Part shown: piece by piece, positions 32,300 through 40,455 of the stretch | How the letters are laid out: each line of letters begins with the position of its first letter | How positions within the stretch are numbered: the stretch's first letter is position 1 | NCBI GenBank assembly: GCA_022793095.1 | Contig: JAAWCD010000002.1 | Span: 77,037-122,554, forward strand | Length of the DNA stretch: 45,518 nt | Direction of reading: 5' to 3' | Origin: Oscillospiraceae bacterium | Lineage (GTDB): Bacteria; Bacillota; Clostridia; Oscillospirales; Oscillospiraceae | Notes under the pieces: generated by a model | What the model was told of the DNA's origin: nothing | What the model saw: only the letters and a program-made list of their open reading frames with translations | The model's database searches: none | Made by a program: the position numbers and the translations under genes

Positions 32300-33322
32300 C
32301 TATTTCTTGCGTCTTTTTATCTCGACTGCCGCGCCGATGACCAGCACCACGGCGGCGATTGCCAGCATAATCGCGAAGACCAGGAGATTGATCCAGGAAA
32401 GGCGTTCAAACCTCCGCGCGATCAGACTTCCCCAGGAGAAGTAGTCCCACAGCGTGGGGCCGTCCGGTTCTGAAAGGAGCCAGGCGGACAGGCAGTTGAA
32501 CAGGGGACTGGACCAGGCGGCCAGCAGGGAGAGAAGGCCCGCCTTCAGCCAGGGCCCGATGGACGGCCAAAAAATCACCCCAGTGGCCAGCCAAAGGACG
32601 GCGGCCCCGGCCAGGGCCAGGGGATACGCCACGGAAAACAGCCAGCCGCCGCCGGTAAAGGCGTGAATGACCGCCAGCAGAAGGAACACCCAGAGGTCCA
32701 GCCAGACCTGGCCCAGCAGCACTACGTGCTTCCGGTCGAACCGCCAGAGGGCCCAAAGGCCCCAGGGCAGGGCCAGACAGACGGCAGTGATGGAGATTGC
32801 CCCGCCTAGCCGGCGCTCGCCCACGAAGGCCCAGCAGGCCAGCAAAAGCAAAAGCAGGCAGATGGTGGCCGCGCCCAGACAGACGGGCAGCTTGTCCCGC
32901 CTGATCAGGGAGGGCAGAGTCGTGCCGCAGGCGGCCAGCATCAGGGCGGTGAGCACAATCCAAAACCAATCCAGCCGGTGGGAAATGGCCAGATTGCAGA
33001 CAAAGCAAGCCGCCAGGGCGATGCTGTAGCCCACCACCCAGAACCATTTCCAGGTGGCGGCGACCCCGCTCCAGATGGCGGCGGCCCGCTCTCGCTCCCG
33101 CGCCTGGCCGTCGTCGCAGGCGGTGAAAAACTCGTGCTCTGTAATGTTCAACAGCTGGCAGACCGCCGTAATCATGGACACATCCGGATAGCTCAAGCCC
33201 CGTTCCCACTTCGACACCGTGGATTCCGTGACAAACAGCCGTTCCGCCGCTTCCTTCTGAGTCAGGCCAAGTTCATTCCGCTTTCGCCGGATGTACTCCC
33301 CAAAGAACTTTTTTTCTTCCAT
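32300..33322 (-). CDS. XRE-type HTH regulator fused to a polytopic membrane domain
   Basis: 340 residues from the ATG preceded by GAGGGA. The N-terminal 65 residues are a classical XRE domain (GEYIRRKRNELGLTQKEAAE, then LFVTESTVSKWERGLSYPDV). From about residue 90 there are eight or nine hydrophobic helices and a basic end (AAVEIKRRKK). Such proteins are common in Firmicutes as membrane-bound transcription regulators of unknown signal. The promoter and a 19-bp dyad lie upstream, consistent with autoregulation. Confidence 0.85.
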   Translation of the reverse strand: MEEKKFFGEYIRRKRNELGLTQKEAAERLFVTESTVSKWERGLSYPDVSMITAVCQLLNITEHEFFTACDDGQARERERAAAIWSGVAATWKWFWVVGYSIALAACFVCNLAISHRLDWFWIVLTALMLAACGTTLPSLIRRDKLPVCLGAATICLLLLLLACWAFVGERRLGGAISITAVCLALPWGLWALWRFDRKHVVLLGQVWLDLWVFLLLAVIHAFTGGGWLFSVAYPLALAGAAVLWLATGVIFWPSIGPWLKAGLLSLLAAWSSPLFNCLSAWLLSEPDGPTLWDYFSWGSLIARRFERLSWINLLVFAIMLAIAAVVLVIGAAVEIKRRKK

Positions 33323-33380
33323 ATGCGTTCCCTCGTTTCTGTGCCGAATCGCGAAGCGGGTGACCGCTTTGCCTGCCTTC

Positions 33381-33409
33381 AACATACGACGCGCGGACTC
33401 GTTTGTCAA
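33381..33409 (-). promoter_or_regulatory. Promoter of the XRE-membrane gene
   Basis: Minus-strand -35 TTGACA (33404-33409), 17-bp spacer, -10 TATGTT (33381-33386). Confidence 0.75.
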
Positions 33410-33429
33410 GAAATCCGCCGCGTTTTCCA

Positions 33430-33448
33430 ACTCGACTGTCAGTCGAGT
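33430..33448. promoter_or_regulatory. 19-bp perfect dyad, likely operator
   Basis: ACTCGACTG T CAGTCGAGT, 9-bp arms with a single central base, centred 30 bp upstream of the -35 of the XRE-membrane gene. Typical size and form for a lambda-repressor-like dimer site. Confidence 0.6.
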
Positions 33449-33481
33449 CCTTGGTTTGCAATGGTTTACTGGCTTTGGAGG

Positions 33482-33506
33482 AAAAAGGGCCGCCCGAGCG
33501 GGCGGC
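33482..33506 (-). terminator. Intrinsic terminator (minus strand)
   Basis: GCCGCCCG and CGGGCGGC form a stem around the dinucleotide AG, followed on the minus strand by CCTTTTTCC. It is suited to end the ABC operon about 290 bp downstream of its last stop codon (33797). Apart from this, the operator and the promoter, the 474-bp gap 33323-33796 holds nothing I can support. Confidence 0.75.
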
Positions 33507-33796
33507 TCTATTTAACGATTGGCTTCTATTGGTAGCCGTGTCTATGCTTGCTAGCTAGTGGAACAAATCAACATAAATGTCAAGCCCTTTTGTCAAACTT
33601 TTTTGGAAATTATAGCATATCCCGCCACCCGGCACAAGCCCTGGTTTGCGGTTTTGAAGATGGATTTTGCGGACTTCCGGCTGGGGACCCGCCACGGGCG
33701 GACGCTGGGCAGTTTTCGGCGGCTGGGTGCTTCCTTATCTGTATCCACCCTTTGGGCGGTCCTCTTTGCGTCATACGCTTGGGAATGGAGCGAAAC

Positions 33797-35719
33797 CTAC
33801 TCCTGGCCGGCCAACCTGCGCTCCCAGACTGTGAGCAGGGGCCGGTCCTTGTTGAGCACGCCCAATTCTTCCAGGGCCGCAATCGTTCGCTCCGAGGTGG
33901 TCAGAGGCGTAACCCAAAGGGATGTTGTGTGGGACTCGCCCCGCTCGTCCCTCCAGCTGACACTGAAGCCAATGTTGTGCGCGTAGGTGCTCTCTTGATA
34001 GTCCTGGCTGCAAATCAGCCAGACCCGGCCCAGAATGCCCTCCTTCCAGTCGTCCAGAGCGGCCTGGCACAGAATCCGGGCCTCCGCCTGGTCCAGGGTC
34101 ACGTCTTCCCACTCGCCGGTCGTTTCATTTTTCAGGTTGACTTCCGCCTGGAAGACCTGTTCCACCGTATAGCCTTCCATAAAGTCCCCGCTCCTGTCAC
34201 AGTCATTGAGGATTTTTTCCAGTCTGGCCGCGGGAGAATCGGGATTGGCCAGCTCCGCCTGGCTGACCAGAATTGTATAACCACGGGTCAGCACCCCGCC
34301 GTTGGCCAGCTTGTATTGCAGCCGGAAATAGTAGCTTTCCTCATCCTCTACATGGGGCAGTCCGGAAGTTTCCGTGAGGTAGGAGGACGAACGCCCCGCG
34401 GTCCGCAGCTTCTCCTGGGTCTCGGTCCGCTGCGCTACGACGGTGTGATGCAGGTCCAGAATCCCGGCAATCAGCGCCGGGTCCTCAATGTCAATCCGGT
34501 TGCGGGCACTATCCGGATAGGTGTTCACATTTAGGATGGACACCGATTCCACCTGCCGGGCAGCCGGAATGGGCGCCACCACTTGCAGGGGGTCAAAGTA
34601 GGCCGCACATACCAGGGCCGCCAGCACGGCGGAGAGCACAGCGAAGCCCGGCCAGTGCCTTCCGAACACCCGGAACGATTTCTCCAGCAGCATCTGGGCC
34701 ACAAAATAGCCCACGCCGCCACAGAGGAGCATCAGCACCAGCATGATGCCCGCACTGTACGGGCTGTTGCTGTCGAAGAAGGCGTCAAACAGCATTGTGC
34801 TGCCCAGCAGGGCGGCGCACACCGCCACGCCGTATTTGAACACAGGCCGGACCAGGGCCACGCTGACCACGTCCCCGGCGGTCTCCACCTGCCGCCTGCG
34901 GTAGACGGCCAGGGCGGCCCCGGCCAGAATCAGCCCAACCACAGCGTAAAGGATGATGAGGTTCCAGCCGGACATGTAAACCAGAACAGCCCCGTCCTCC
35001 AGCTCCCGTTCCACCACATCCACATTGGTTAGGAGGGCAAGTGGTGGGGAGCAGAGCACAGACAGCCCCTGCATCCGGCTGGCGGAGGACTCATAGCCGT
35101 AGATGAACTGGGAAAAGGCGTTGTCCAGCAGCAGGTGCAGGCCGGGAACCAGGACGGAGAGGATGCCGTAAAAGATGGGCAGGGCGAACAGATTGCCGGT
35201 AAACATGGCGCAGAACACGGCAAAGGAGTAGAAAAACAGCACATACCCCACCTGCGCGGTAAACCAGACCAGCAGCGTGCTCACATTCAGCGCGCCAAAG
35301 GCCAGCTCTACCGCGGCGGCGGACAGGAAGACCACCGCCAGGGGGAAGATGAGGAACGCCAATCCGGACAGGTAGCTGGTGAAGAACAGACATTCCCGCC
35401 GGAGAGGGAAGGAGTGCATGGCTACGGCGGACCGGTGCTGATAGAGGTAGGAGAAGACGGCCAGGGCCGCGATGCAGCCGAAGCCGAAGGCCAGTATAAT
35501 GCCGTTTTGGGCGGCAGAACGGAGGATGAAGGCGCTGATATGCCGCCGCGTCTCCTCTGTGGTAAGGCCCTGGTCCTGATAATAGCTCTGGAAGCGGCTG
35601 AGCAGCTCGGCGGGGATCATCAGGAACCAGAGCAGGCCGTAAATGGTCCAGATGGGCCAGAACCGGGTCAGATTCTTCCGGAACAGGACGGGGTTAAACA
35701 AGGATGTCTTTAACTGCAT
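33797..35719 (-). CDS. ABC transporter permease, YtrC/D-like with C-terminal extracellular domain
   Basis: 640 residues from MQLKTSLFNPVLF, with GGGAGGTGAAG upstream. About ten membrane helices cover residues 20-400, followed by a hydrophilic domain of about 230 residues (ESVSILNVNTYPDSARNRID to the end) of the DUF6449 kind. The start overlaps the ATPase gene by 26 bp. Homologous GntR-ATPase-permease modules in Bacillus respond to cell-wall antibiotics; the substrate here is unknown. Confidence 0.87.
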   Translation of the reverse strand: MQLKTSLFNPVLFRKNLTRFWPIWTIYGLLWFLMIPAELLSRFQSYYQDQGLTTEETRRHISAFILRSAAQNGIILAFGFGCIAALAVFSYLYQHRSAVAMHSFPLRRECLFFTSYLSGLAFLIFPLAVVFLSAAAVELAFGALNVSTLLVWFTAQVGYVLFFYSFAVFCAMFTGNLFALPIFYGILSVLVPGLHLLLDNAFSQFIYGYESSASRMQGLSVLCSPPLALLTNVDVVERELEDGAVLVYMSGWNLIILYAVVGLILAGAALAVYRRRQVETAGDVVSVALVRPVFKYGVAVCAALLGSTMLFDAFFDSNSPYSAGIMLVLMLLCGGVGYFVAQMLLEKSFRVFGRHWPGFAVLSAVLAALVCAAYFDPLQVVAPIPAARQVESVSILNVNTYPDSARNRIDIEDPALIAGILDLHHTVVAQRTETQEKLRTAGRSSSYLTETSGLPHVEDEESYYFRLQYKLANGGVLTRGYTILVSQAELANPDSPAARLEKILNDCDRSGDFMEGYTVEQVFQAEVNLKNETTGEWEDVTLDQAEARILCQAALDDWKEGILGRVWLICSQDYQESTYAHNIGFSVSWRDERGESHTTSLWVTPLTTSERTIAALEELGVLNKDRPLLTVWERRLAGQE

Positions 35720-36596
35720 AGTCTTCACCTCCCAGCTCATAGATAAAGATTTCTTCCAGGGTCAGGGGAATGGCGTCCATCAGAATGGGGGAGTACACGG
35801 CCAGCCGGTTGGTCACATCCACAGCGTGGCCCCGGATGATGAGGGTGTGGATGCGGCCCACCTGGGAGACGTGGAGGACCTCCATGTCCTTGGGCAGCTG
35901 AGGCAGCTCCTTTTCCTGAAAGACCACCTGCATTTTGACCACGTTTTCCTGGAGCTCGCTGAGGGAGCGTTCCAGCAGTACCTTGCCCTGGTTGAGGATG
36001 CCCACATGGTCGCACACGTCCTCCAGCTCCCGGAGGTTGTGGGAGGACACCAGCACCGTAGTGCCCCGCTCGGCCACGTCGCCCATGAGCAGGGACCAGA
36101 CCTGACGCCGCATCACCGGGTCCAGGCCGTCCACCGGTTCGTCCAGCACCAGGATATCCGGGTTACAGCTGAGGGTCAGCCAGAATGCGGCCTGCTTCTG
36201 CATGCCCTTGGACAGGCGGCGGAAGGGGTGCTTTTCGTCCACGTGGGAAAAGATTTCCCGCAGGCTGTCGTAGCGGGCCCGGTCGAAGCTGGGGTAAAGG
36301 CCCTGATAGAGCTTCATCATATCCCGTGTGGAGGCGGTGAGGAAGTAATAGAAGTCATCGGGAATGACGGCAACGCGGCGTTTCACCTCGGGGTTTTCGT
36401 AAACCGGCTTTCCGTCCACCAGAATCGAGCCGGTGTCCGGCCGGTACGCGCCGGTGATGTGGCGGAGGATGGTAGATTTGCCCGCGCCGTTGGGACCGAT
36501 GAGGCCGTAAATGGCGCCGCCGGGCACGGTCATGGTCAGGCCGTCCAGGGCCTGAAAGCCGTCAAAGGACTTGGAGACGTTTTTCACTTCAATCAT
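35694..36596 (-). CDS. ABC transporter ATP-binding protein, YtrB-like
   Basis: 300 residues. Walker A IGPNGAGKST near 34-43, Q-loop region AVIPDDFYYF (the glutamine is not obvious), signature RLSKGMQKQAAFWLTL, Walker B ILVLDEPVDGLDP and switch HNLRELEDVCDH. A C-terminal regulatory extension of about 90 residues follows. The start codon overlaps the stop of the GntR gene in TAATG, so translation is coupled. Confidence 0.93.
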   Translation of the reverse strand: MIEVKNVSKSFDGFQALDGLTMTVPGGAIYGLIGPNGAGKSTILRHITGAYRPDTGSILVDGKPVYENPEVKRRVAVIPDDFYYFLTASTRDMMKLYQGLYPSFDRARYDSLREIFSHVDEKHPFRRLSKGMQKQAAFWLTLSCNPDILVLDEPVDGLDPVMRRQVWSLLMGDVAERGTTVLVSSHNLRELEDVCDHVGILNQGKVLLERSLSELQENVVKMQVVFQEKELPQLPKDMEVLHVSQVGRIHTLIIRGHAVDVTNRLAVYSPILMDAIPLTLEEIFIYELGGEDYAVKDILV

Positions 36597-36979
36597 TAGG
36601 AGGCACCTCCTGTGGTCTTCCGGGCGGCCGCGGTCCGAAGGCGGCCGGCCAGCTCCTCGGCGGTCAGGCCCAGCCAGAGCAGCTCTGTCACCGCCTCGTC
36701 AAAGCTTTGCAGCAGGTTTTCCCGGCGTTTGGGGTCGCCCTGGGTGTGCCCGGCGGCGAAAGAGCCCTTGCCGGGCTGTGTCACCAGATAGCCCTCCGAT
36801 TCCAAATCGTTGTAGGCCCTCTGGATGGTGTTTGGATTGATGGCCAGGGTGGCGGCCAGGGCCCGGACGGAGGGCAGCTTTTCCCCTGGCTCCACGGCTC
36901 CGGTGACGACCAGGTGGCGCAGGCCGTCCTTGATCTGCTCATAGATGGGCCTGGCGTCCCGATAATTCAGGCTGATCAT
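36596..36979 (-). CDS. GntR-family regulator, YtrA subfamily (1)
   Basis: 127 residues from the ATG with AAGGAGG 6 nt upstream. The winged HTH domain is visible in RDARPIYEQIKDGLRHLVV, LPSVRALAATLAINPNTIQR and DLESEGYLVTQPGKGSF. There is only a short C-terminal helix, as in YtrA, so it represses its ABC operon and is probably released by a signal linked to cell-envelope stress (family knowledge). Confidence 0.92.
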   Translation of the reverse strand: MISLNYRDARPIYEQIKDGLRHLVVTGAVEPGEKLPSVRALAATLAINPNTIQRAYNDLESEGYLVTQPGKGSFAAGHTQGDPKRRENLLQSFDEAVTELLWLGLTAEELAGRLRTAAARKTTGGAS

Positions 36980-36995
36980 CGTCAACCTCCTTTCT

Positions 36996-37033
36996 CTTCT
37001 TTTCTTGAAAGAAAAGAAGCAAAAGAACTTTAT
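36996..37033. repeat. palindromic AAAGAAC repeat, copy 11 (half element)
   Basis: CTTCTTTTCTTGAAAGAAAA then GAAGCAAAAGAACTTTA, within the leader of the GntR gene. Confidence 0.85.
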
Positions 37034-37127
37034 GCTGGCGTACTGCGGCGGTCTTCAGGGAGTGCGGCGCCCTTGGGAAACCCTGTGGTTCCGAATGGCT
37101 CTGTTATGGGCTGAACCCCCCAGGCTT

Positions 37128-37227
37128 TCACTGCGCCTGTTCGGGCCCTCCGCACGCCGGGCGGGGGCTTGCCTCCGCCGCACCTGTTCGGACCCTCCGC
37201 ACGTAGGGCCATGACCTCATCGGGCCG
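37128..37227. repeat. GC-rich dispersed repeat (copy B) with two direct repeats
   Basis: TGTTCGGGCCCTCCGCACG and TGTTCGGACCCTCCGCACG are near-identical direct repeats enclosing GGGCGGGGGCTTGCC. They are followed by ATGACCTCATCGGGCCG, shared exactly with 25.79 kb. No gene is supported here. Confidence 0.6.
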
Positions 37228-37271
37228 TGCTCCCAGGCTTCCGCCACTGTATGGTTTTCCTTAGTACAGTC

Positions 37272-37300
37272 AGCATACCATGACCTGGCGTGAAATACAA
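37272..37300 (-). promoter_or_regulatory. Candidate promoter of the first GntR-ABC operon
   Basis: Minus-strand TTGTAT (37295-37300), 17-bp spacer, TATGCT (37272-37277). The leader of about 285 nt would include the GC repeat and the AAAGAAC repeat. Confidence 0.5.
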
Positions 37301-37383
37301 CCGGTGGAACCTGAAGAAAGAAGGTCGGAAAACTTAACATTTTCTTACGCGGCTTTGGCGTCCGTGGATTTCCCGCGTTAAAA

Positions 37384-37416
37384 GGACCGCCCATTTGGGC
37401 GGTCCTTCTCTTTTTT
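37384..37416. terminator. Intrinsic terminator
   Basis: GGACCGCCCA and TGGGCGGTCC pair around TT and are followed by TTCTCTTTTTT on the plus strand and CCTTTT on the minus strand. It insulates the RNA leader that starts at 37.46 kb. Confidence 0.85.
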
Positions 37417-37429
37417 GCCGGAAAAGCTC

Positions 37430-37458
37430 TTGCAATTTTGTGGGATATCGGGTAAAAT
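37430..37458 (+). promoter_or_regulatory. Promoter of the structured RNA leader
   Basis: TTGCAA (37430-37435), 17-bp spacer, TAAAAT (37453-37458). Predicted start about 37465. Confidence 0.75.
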
Positions 37459-37465
37459 TGCCATG

Positions 37466-37572
37466 GAAACATAATAGCGGCAGGCCGCAGGGTGTTGGAA
37501 GCGCCCTACGGCCCTGTACGAGTGACTACACCACTCAGCACAGCAACAAACGTTGCACCACGGGCTTATTAT
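37466..37572 (+). ncRNA. Structured RNA: closing stem with three internal hairpins
   Basis: P1 ATAATAGC (37471-37478) pairs with GCTTATTAT (37564-37572, one bulge). P2 is GGCCG/CGGCC with inner GGGTG/CGCCC and loop TTGGAAG. P3 is CTGT/ACAG with inner GAGTG/CACTC and loop ACTACAC. P4 is GCAAC/GTTGC with loop AAAC. It is a compact four-helix junction starting right after a promoter and followed by a terminator and a secreted-protein gene. I cannot assign it to a known class; a search of Rfam (including raiA and riboswitch models) is needed. Confidence 0.65.
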
Positions 37573-37643
37573 ATCCATTTTTGCCCCCCTTGGCAAGGAG
37601 GAATGGATTGTGATAGGCGTGCGTTCGCATTGATTTTTTCAAG

Positions 37644-37677
37644 GCGGTGTTGGGTTTTGAAACTCGGCACCGCTTTT
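37644..37677 (+). terminator. Intrinsic terminator downstream of the structured RNA
   Basis: GCGGTG...CACCGC with inner GGGTTT/AAACTC and loop TG, followed by TTTT. It lies between the RNA and the CDS at 37776, either ending a stand-alone RNA or serving as an attenuator. Confidence 0.8.
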
Positions 37678-37775
37678 ATGTTTCCGGCAGACGCCCGGAG
37701 GCGGAAAATCTTTCTTCCGCCTTTGGGGGCAGTCTGTTGGAACAAAACCCCCAATTTAGAAGGAGGAATCACACA

Positions 37776-39011
37776 ATGAAAGCAAAAAAATGGCTCGGGC
37801 GAATGGTTTCGCTCATGCTTGCCCTCTGTATGATGGCAAGCCTCTGCATGATTTCCGCGTCAGCGGCAGGGCAAAACGTAGTCTACGCAAAAAATGAGGA
37901 AGAGTTAAAAAATGCGCTCGCCTCCAACACCACGATTATGTTGGAGGGGAAGGATTACTATTGCGGAATTTACTTTCATGACTTAGAGAATCTGACCATT
38001 CAGGGAACCTATGGTACTCGCCTCATCTGCGGAAACACTTATAATGAGGTTGTTGAAATGTCGGATTGCAAGAACATCAAACTGTGCAATTTGATTATCG
38101 GCCACGATGAATATGTGAACATTGGCACACTAGAGATGCACTGTACTGGCGGGGTAGTAGGTGTCTATGCCTCCCAAGATGTATTCATTGAAAACTGTGA
38201 CATTTTTGGCTGCGGACTGCTTGGGCTTACAATGTCGGGCGAATCAACGGTGACAATGGTTGATTCAACAATTCGAGACTGTTCCGATAGAATTATGGAC
38301 ATTCACCTTGGCTCTCTCGACTGTCAAAACTGCGTTTTTTCTGGCAATGGCTATTTTTTCGGCTTAGGCGCTGCAATTGAGGCTATGAACCTCAGCCCTG
38401 ATGACGGGCCCGCCAGTCTTACCTTCTCAGACTGTACTTTTATTGAAAACGCAAACCAAAAATTTATTTATGACACCAGCGAGCGCCTGAAAGTCACCTA
38501 CAATAACTGCACCTTCACGAACAATCACTGGGAGCTCGACCCCAGCAGCTACACACCCCAAATCGCCCGTGAATCCGAGCCGGTTTTCGCCGTCCCCACG
38601 CCCGCCACAGTTCTGGTCAACGGAGTTCCCACCACGTTTGACGCCTATAACATCAAAGGGGCAAACTATTTCAAGCTTCGGGATTTAGCCTTTGTGCTCA
38701 ATGGCACAGGGAAGCAGTTCAGCGTGGACTGGGATGCTTCCGAGCAAACCATTTCTCTGACCTCTGGTGCGCCCTACATCCCCGTAGGCGGCGAGATGTC
38801 CGCCGGGACTGGTGCAGTCCAGTCTGCCGCAACCGGCAACGGAACCAGCCTCTTATTTGATAAAGTGTCATATTATTTCCAACCCTATAACATTGGTGGA
38901 AACAATTACTTCAAGCTCCGCAACCTGGGACGGCTCCTCGACTTCGGCGTTGACTGGGACGCGGCAACGAATACCATCATCATCGACACCACCAAGGGAT
39001 ACACCGCGTAA
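37776..39011 (+). CDS. Secreted right-handed beta-helix protein with copper-amine-oxidase-like repeats
   Basis: 411 residues. A signal peptide covers about 1-31 (SLMLALCMMASLCMISASAAG). Residues about 35-260 look like a parallel beta-helix (repeated NCDIFGCGLLGLTMSG, DCQNCVFSGNGYF, LTFSDCTFIENAN) as in pectate-lyase-like proteins. Two copies of a C-terminal domain follow: VNGVPTTFDAYNIKGANYFK...LRDLAFVLNG and FQPYNIGGNNYFKLRNLGRLL. This is the copper amine oxidase N-terminal-like domain used as a wall or surface module in Clostridia. No catalytic residues for polysaccharide cleavage are obvious. AAGGAGG precedes the ATG. Lower GC than neighbours suggests acquisition. Confidence 0.85.
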   Translation: MKAKKWLGRMVSLMLALCMMASLCMISASAAGQNVVYAKNEEELKNALASNTTIMLEGKDYYCGIYFHDLENLTIQGTYGTRLICGNTYNEVVEMSDCKNIKLCNLIIGHDEYVNIGTLEMHCTGGVVGVYASQDVFIENCDIFGCGLLGLTMSGESTVTMVDSTIRDCSDRIMDIHLGSLDCQNCVFSGNGYFFGLGAAIEAMNLSPDDGPASLTFSDCTFIENANQKFIYDTSERLKVTYNNCTFTNNHWELDPSSYTPQIARESEPVFAVPTPATVLVNGVPTTFDAYNIKGANYFKLRDLAFVLNGTGKQFSVDWDASEQTISLTSGAPYIPVGGEMSAGTGAVQSAATGNGTSLLFDKVSYYFQPYNIGGNNYFKLRNLGRLLDFGVDWDAATNTIIIDTTKGYTA

Positions 39012-39034
39012 TTGCGGCACCGGCCCGATAAAGG

Positions 39035-39069
39035 AAACCAGGTCTGTCACACTGACAGACCTGGTTTTT
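39035..39069. terminator. Bidirectional intrinsic terminator
   Basis: AAACCAGGTCTGTCA and its perfect 15-bp complement surround CAC, with a T-run after it on the plus strand. It ends the beta-helix gene and, from the other side, spoIIP. Confidence 0.9.
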
Positions 39070-40247
39070 TACGAAGTCCGCAATCCCACAAAGAACTCCC
39101 CCGCTGTCTGAGCGAAGAGCCGGGCCCCTCGGATGGCCTCCTGGAGGGTGTTCCCGTTGGTGCCCACCTCCACCAGAATGGACCCGGTGGTCAGCTGCTG
39201 GTTGAACCGGGAGGTCCGCAGGGTGATGGGCCGGGCCAGGGTGGGATAGCTGTCATTCAGCTCCCGCTGCAAATGAACGGCCAGCGAAAGATTCCGGGTC
39301 CAGTTGGGATGCTCCAGTCCGGTGTCATTGCTGCCGATGACCATCATCACCTGGGCGGTCTTCTCCCCGTTCACCTCCGTCACCGCCTTGTAGGTGGTGC
39401 CGTCCGAGGCAATCAGGGCGTCCCGGTGCACGTCCAGCACCAGCTTGATGGTGGGATACTGGGAAAGATACGCCTCCACACCAGCCTTGGACCGGTCGTA
39501 AGAGCCGCTGTAGCCGGGATAATCATAAAGGCTGGTGTCGTGGACCACCTCCAGCCCCAGGGCCTCAAATTCCGCCTTCATCTCCTCGCCAATCCGAATC
39601 ATATTGAACTGTTCATCCGTGGTCCGGGAGTTGTCCGAGGGCTCGTAGAGATCCGTGCCGTCCATGGTGTAGGCCTCGCTTCCGTGGGTGTGCATAATCA
39701 GAATCTGAGGACCTTCCCCCAGCTGAATGTCAATGGACTGCTGGAGGAGCGCGGCCACGTCCAGGGTTTTTGATGTGGTGTTGTTGATATGAATGTCGTC
39801 AGCGGAGGCGTAATTTCCCCCATCGTGGGCGGTGAGGGTCCGTTCCACCACATTGACCGGCGGAAGGGTCTCCGCTGGCGCGGTCTCCGGCGGAGGGGTT
39901 TCCACCGGAGCGGTAGCGGCGGGCTCCGGCTCCTGGTCCTGCTCCTGGGTGGCCCAAAGGGCTTCCACCCCCTCCACTCCGGCGGACAACAGGGCGGATT
40001 GATTTAAAACGCTCTTCTGCCAGGCGGTGAGGGCCGCCATGAGGCCGTCCCCGTCCTCCACCGCTCCCAGCTCGGCCTCCAGCAGCTGGGTGACAAAGGC
40101 GGGACTCTCCCCCAGCTCCCGAATGGTGCGGATTGCCCCCGCCGGGTCTGTGGTGAAGCTGACCACCCAGAGCGCGGCCCCGGCCATCAGCAGCGCGGCG
40201 CCCCGCCGGGCCGCGTTCCGGCGGGTCCCGTTCTCGTTCAAAGGCAT
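39069..40247 (-). CDS. spoIIP: Stage II sporulation protein P
   Basis: 392 residues. An N-terminal anchor helix (about 16-34) and a proline-rich linker (APVETPPPETAPAETLPP) precede the SpoIIP amidase/endopeptidase domain. LIMHTHGSEAY has the zinc histidine, RIGEEMKAEFEALGLEV follows, then LVLDVHRDAL and SILVEVGTNGNTLQEA. SpoIIP degrades septal peptidoglycan with SpoIID during engulfment, so the organism probably sporulates. The annotated ATG is only about 3 nt from GGAGG; the TTG two codons later (40241) is better spaced. Confidence 0.95.
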   Translation of the reverse strand: MPLNENGTRRNAARRGAALLMAGAALWVVSFTTDPAGAIRTIRELGESPAFVTQLLEAELGAVEDGDGLMAALTAWQKSVLNQSALLSAGVEGVEALWATQEQDQEPEPAATAPVETPPPETAPAETLPPVNVVERTLTAHDGGNYASADDIHINNTTSKTLDVAALLQQSIDIQLGEGPQILIMHTHGSEAYTMDGTDLYEPSDNSRTTDEQFNMIRIGEEMKAEFEALGLEVVHDTSLYDYPGYSGSYDRSKAGVEAYLSQYPTIKLVLDVHRDALIASDGTTYKAVTEVNGEKTAQVMMVIGSNDTGLEHPNWTRNLSLAVHLQRELNDSYPTLARPITLRTSRFNQQLTTGSILVEVGTNGNTLQEAIRGARLFAQTAGEFFVGLRTS

Positions 40248-40273
40248 TTCCTCCCTTCTCTTTTGAATGTTCT

Positions 40274-40318
40274 CTTCTTTTTCTTGAAAGAAAAAGAAGC
40301 AAAAAGAACTTTAAACTG
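40274..40318. repeat. palindromic AAAGAAC repeat, copy 12 (half element)
   Basis: CTTTTTCTTGAAAGAAAAAG then AAGCAAAAAGAACTTTAAAC, upstream of spoIIP on its 5' side. Confidence 0.85.
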
Positions 40319-40455
40319 GCTCGGTTTCGGTTCGTGCGGACCTGTAAAAAACGAACATGAATCCACACCTTCAGCCTATGCCAATCCCGCCGGGAATAGA
40401 ACGCCCGCGGTCCGTCCATAATAGTACCATCTTTTAACAAAAAGGAAGGTACTTG

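Noticed and set aside
33591-33618. TTGTCA...TAGCAT plus-strand promoter
   Set aside because: Weak -10 and no plus-strand gene or structured RNA follows.
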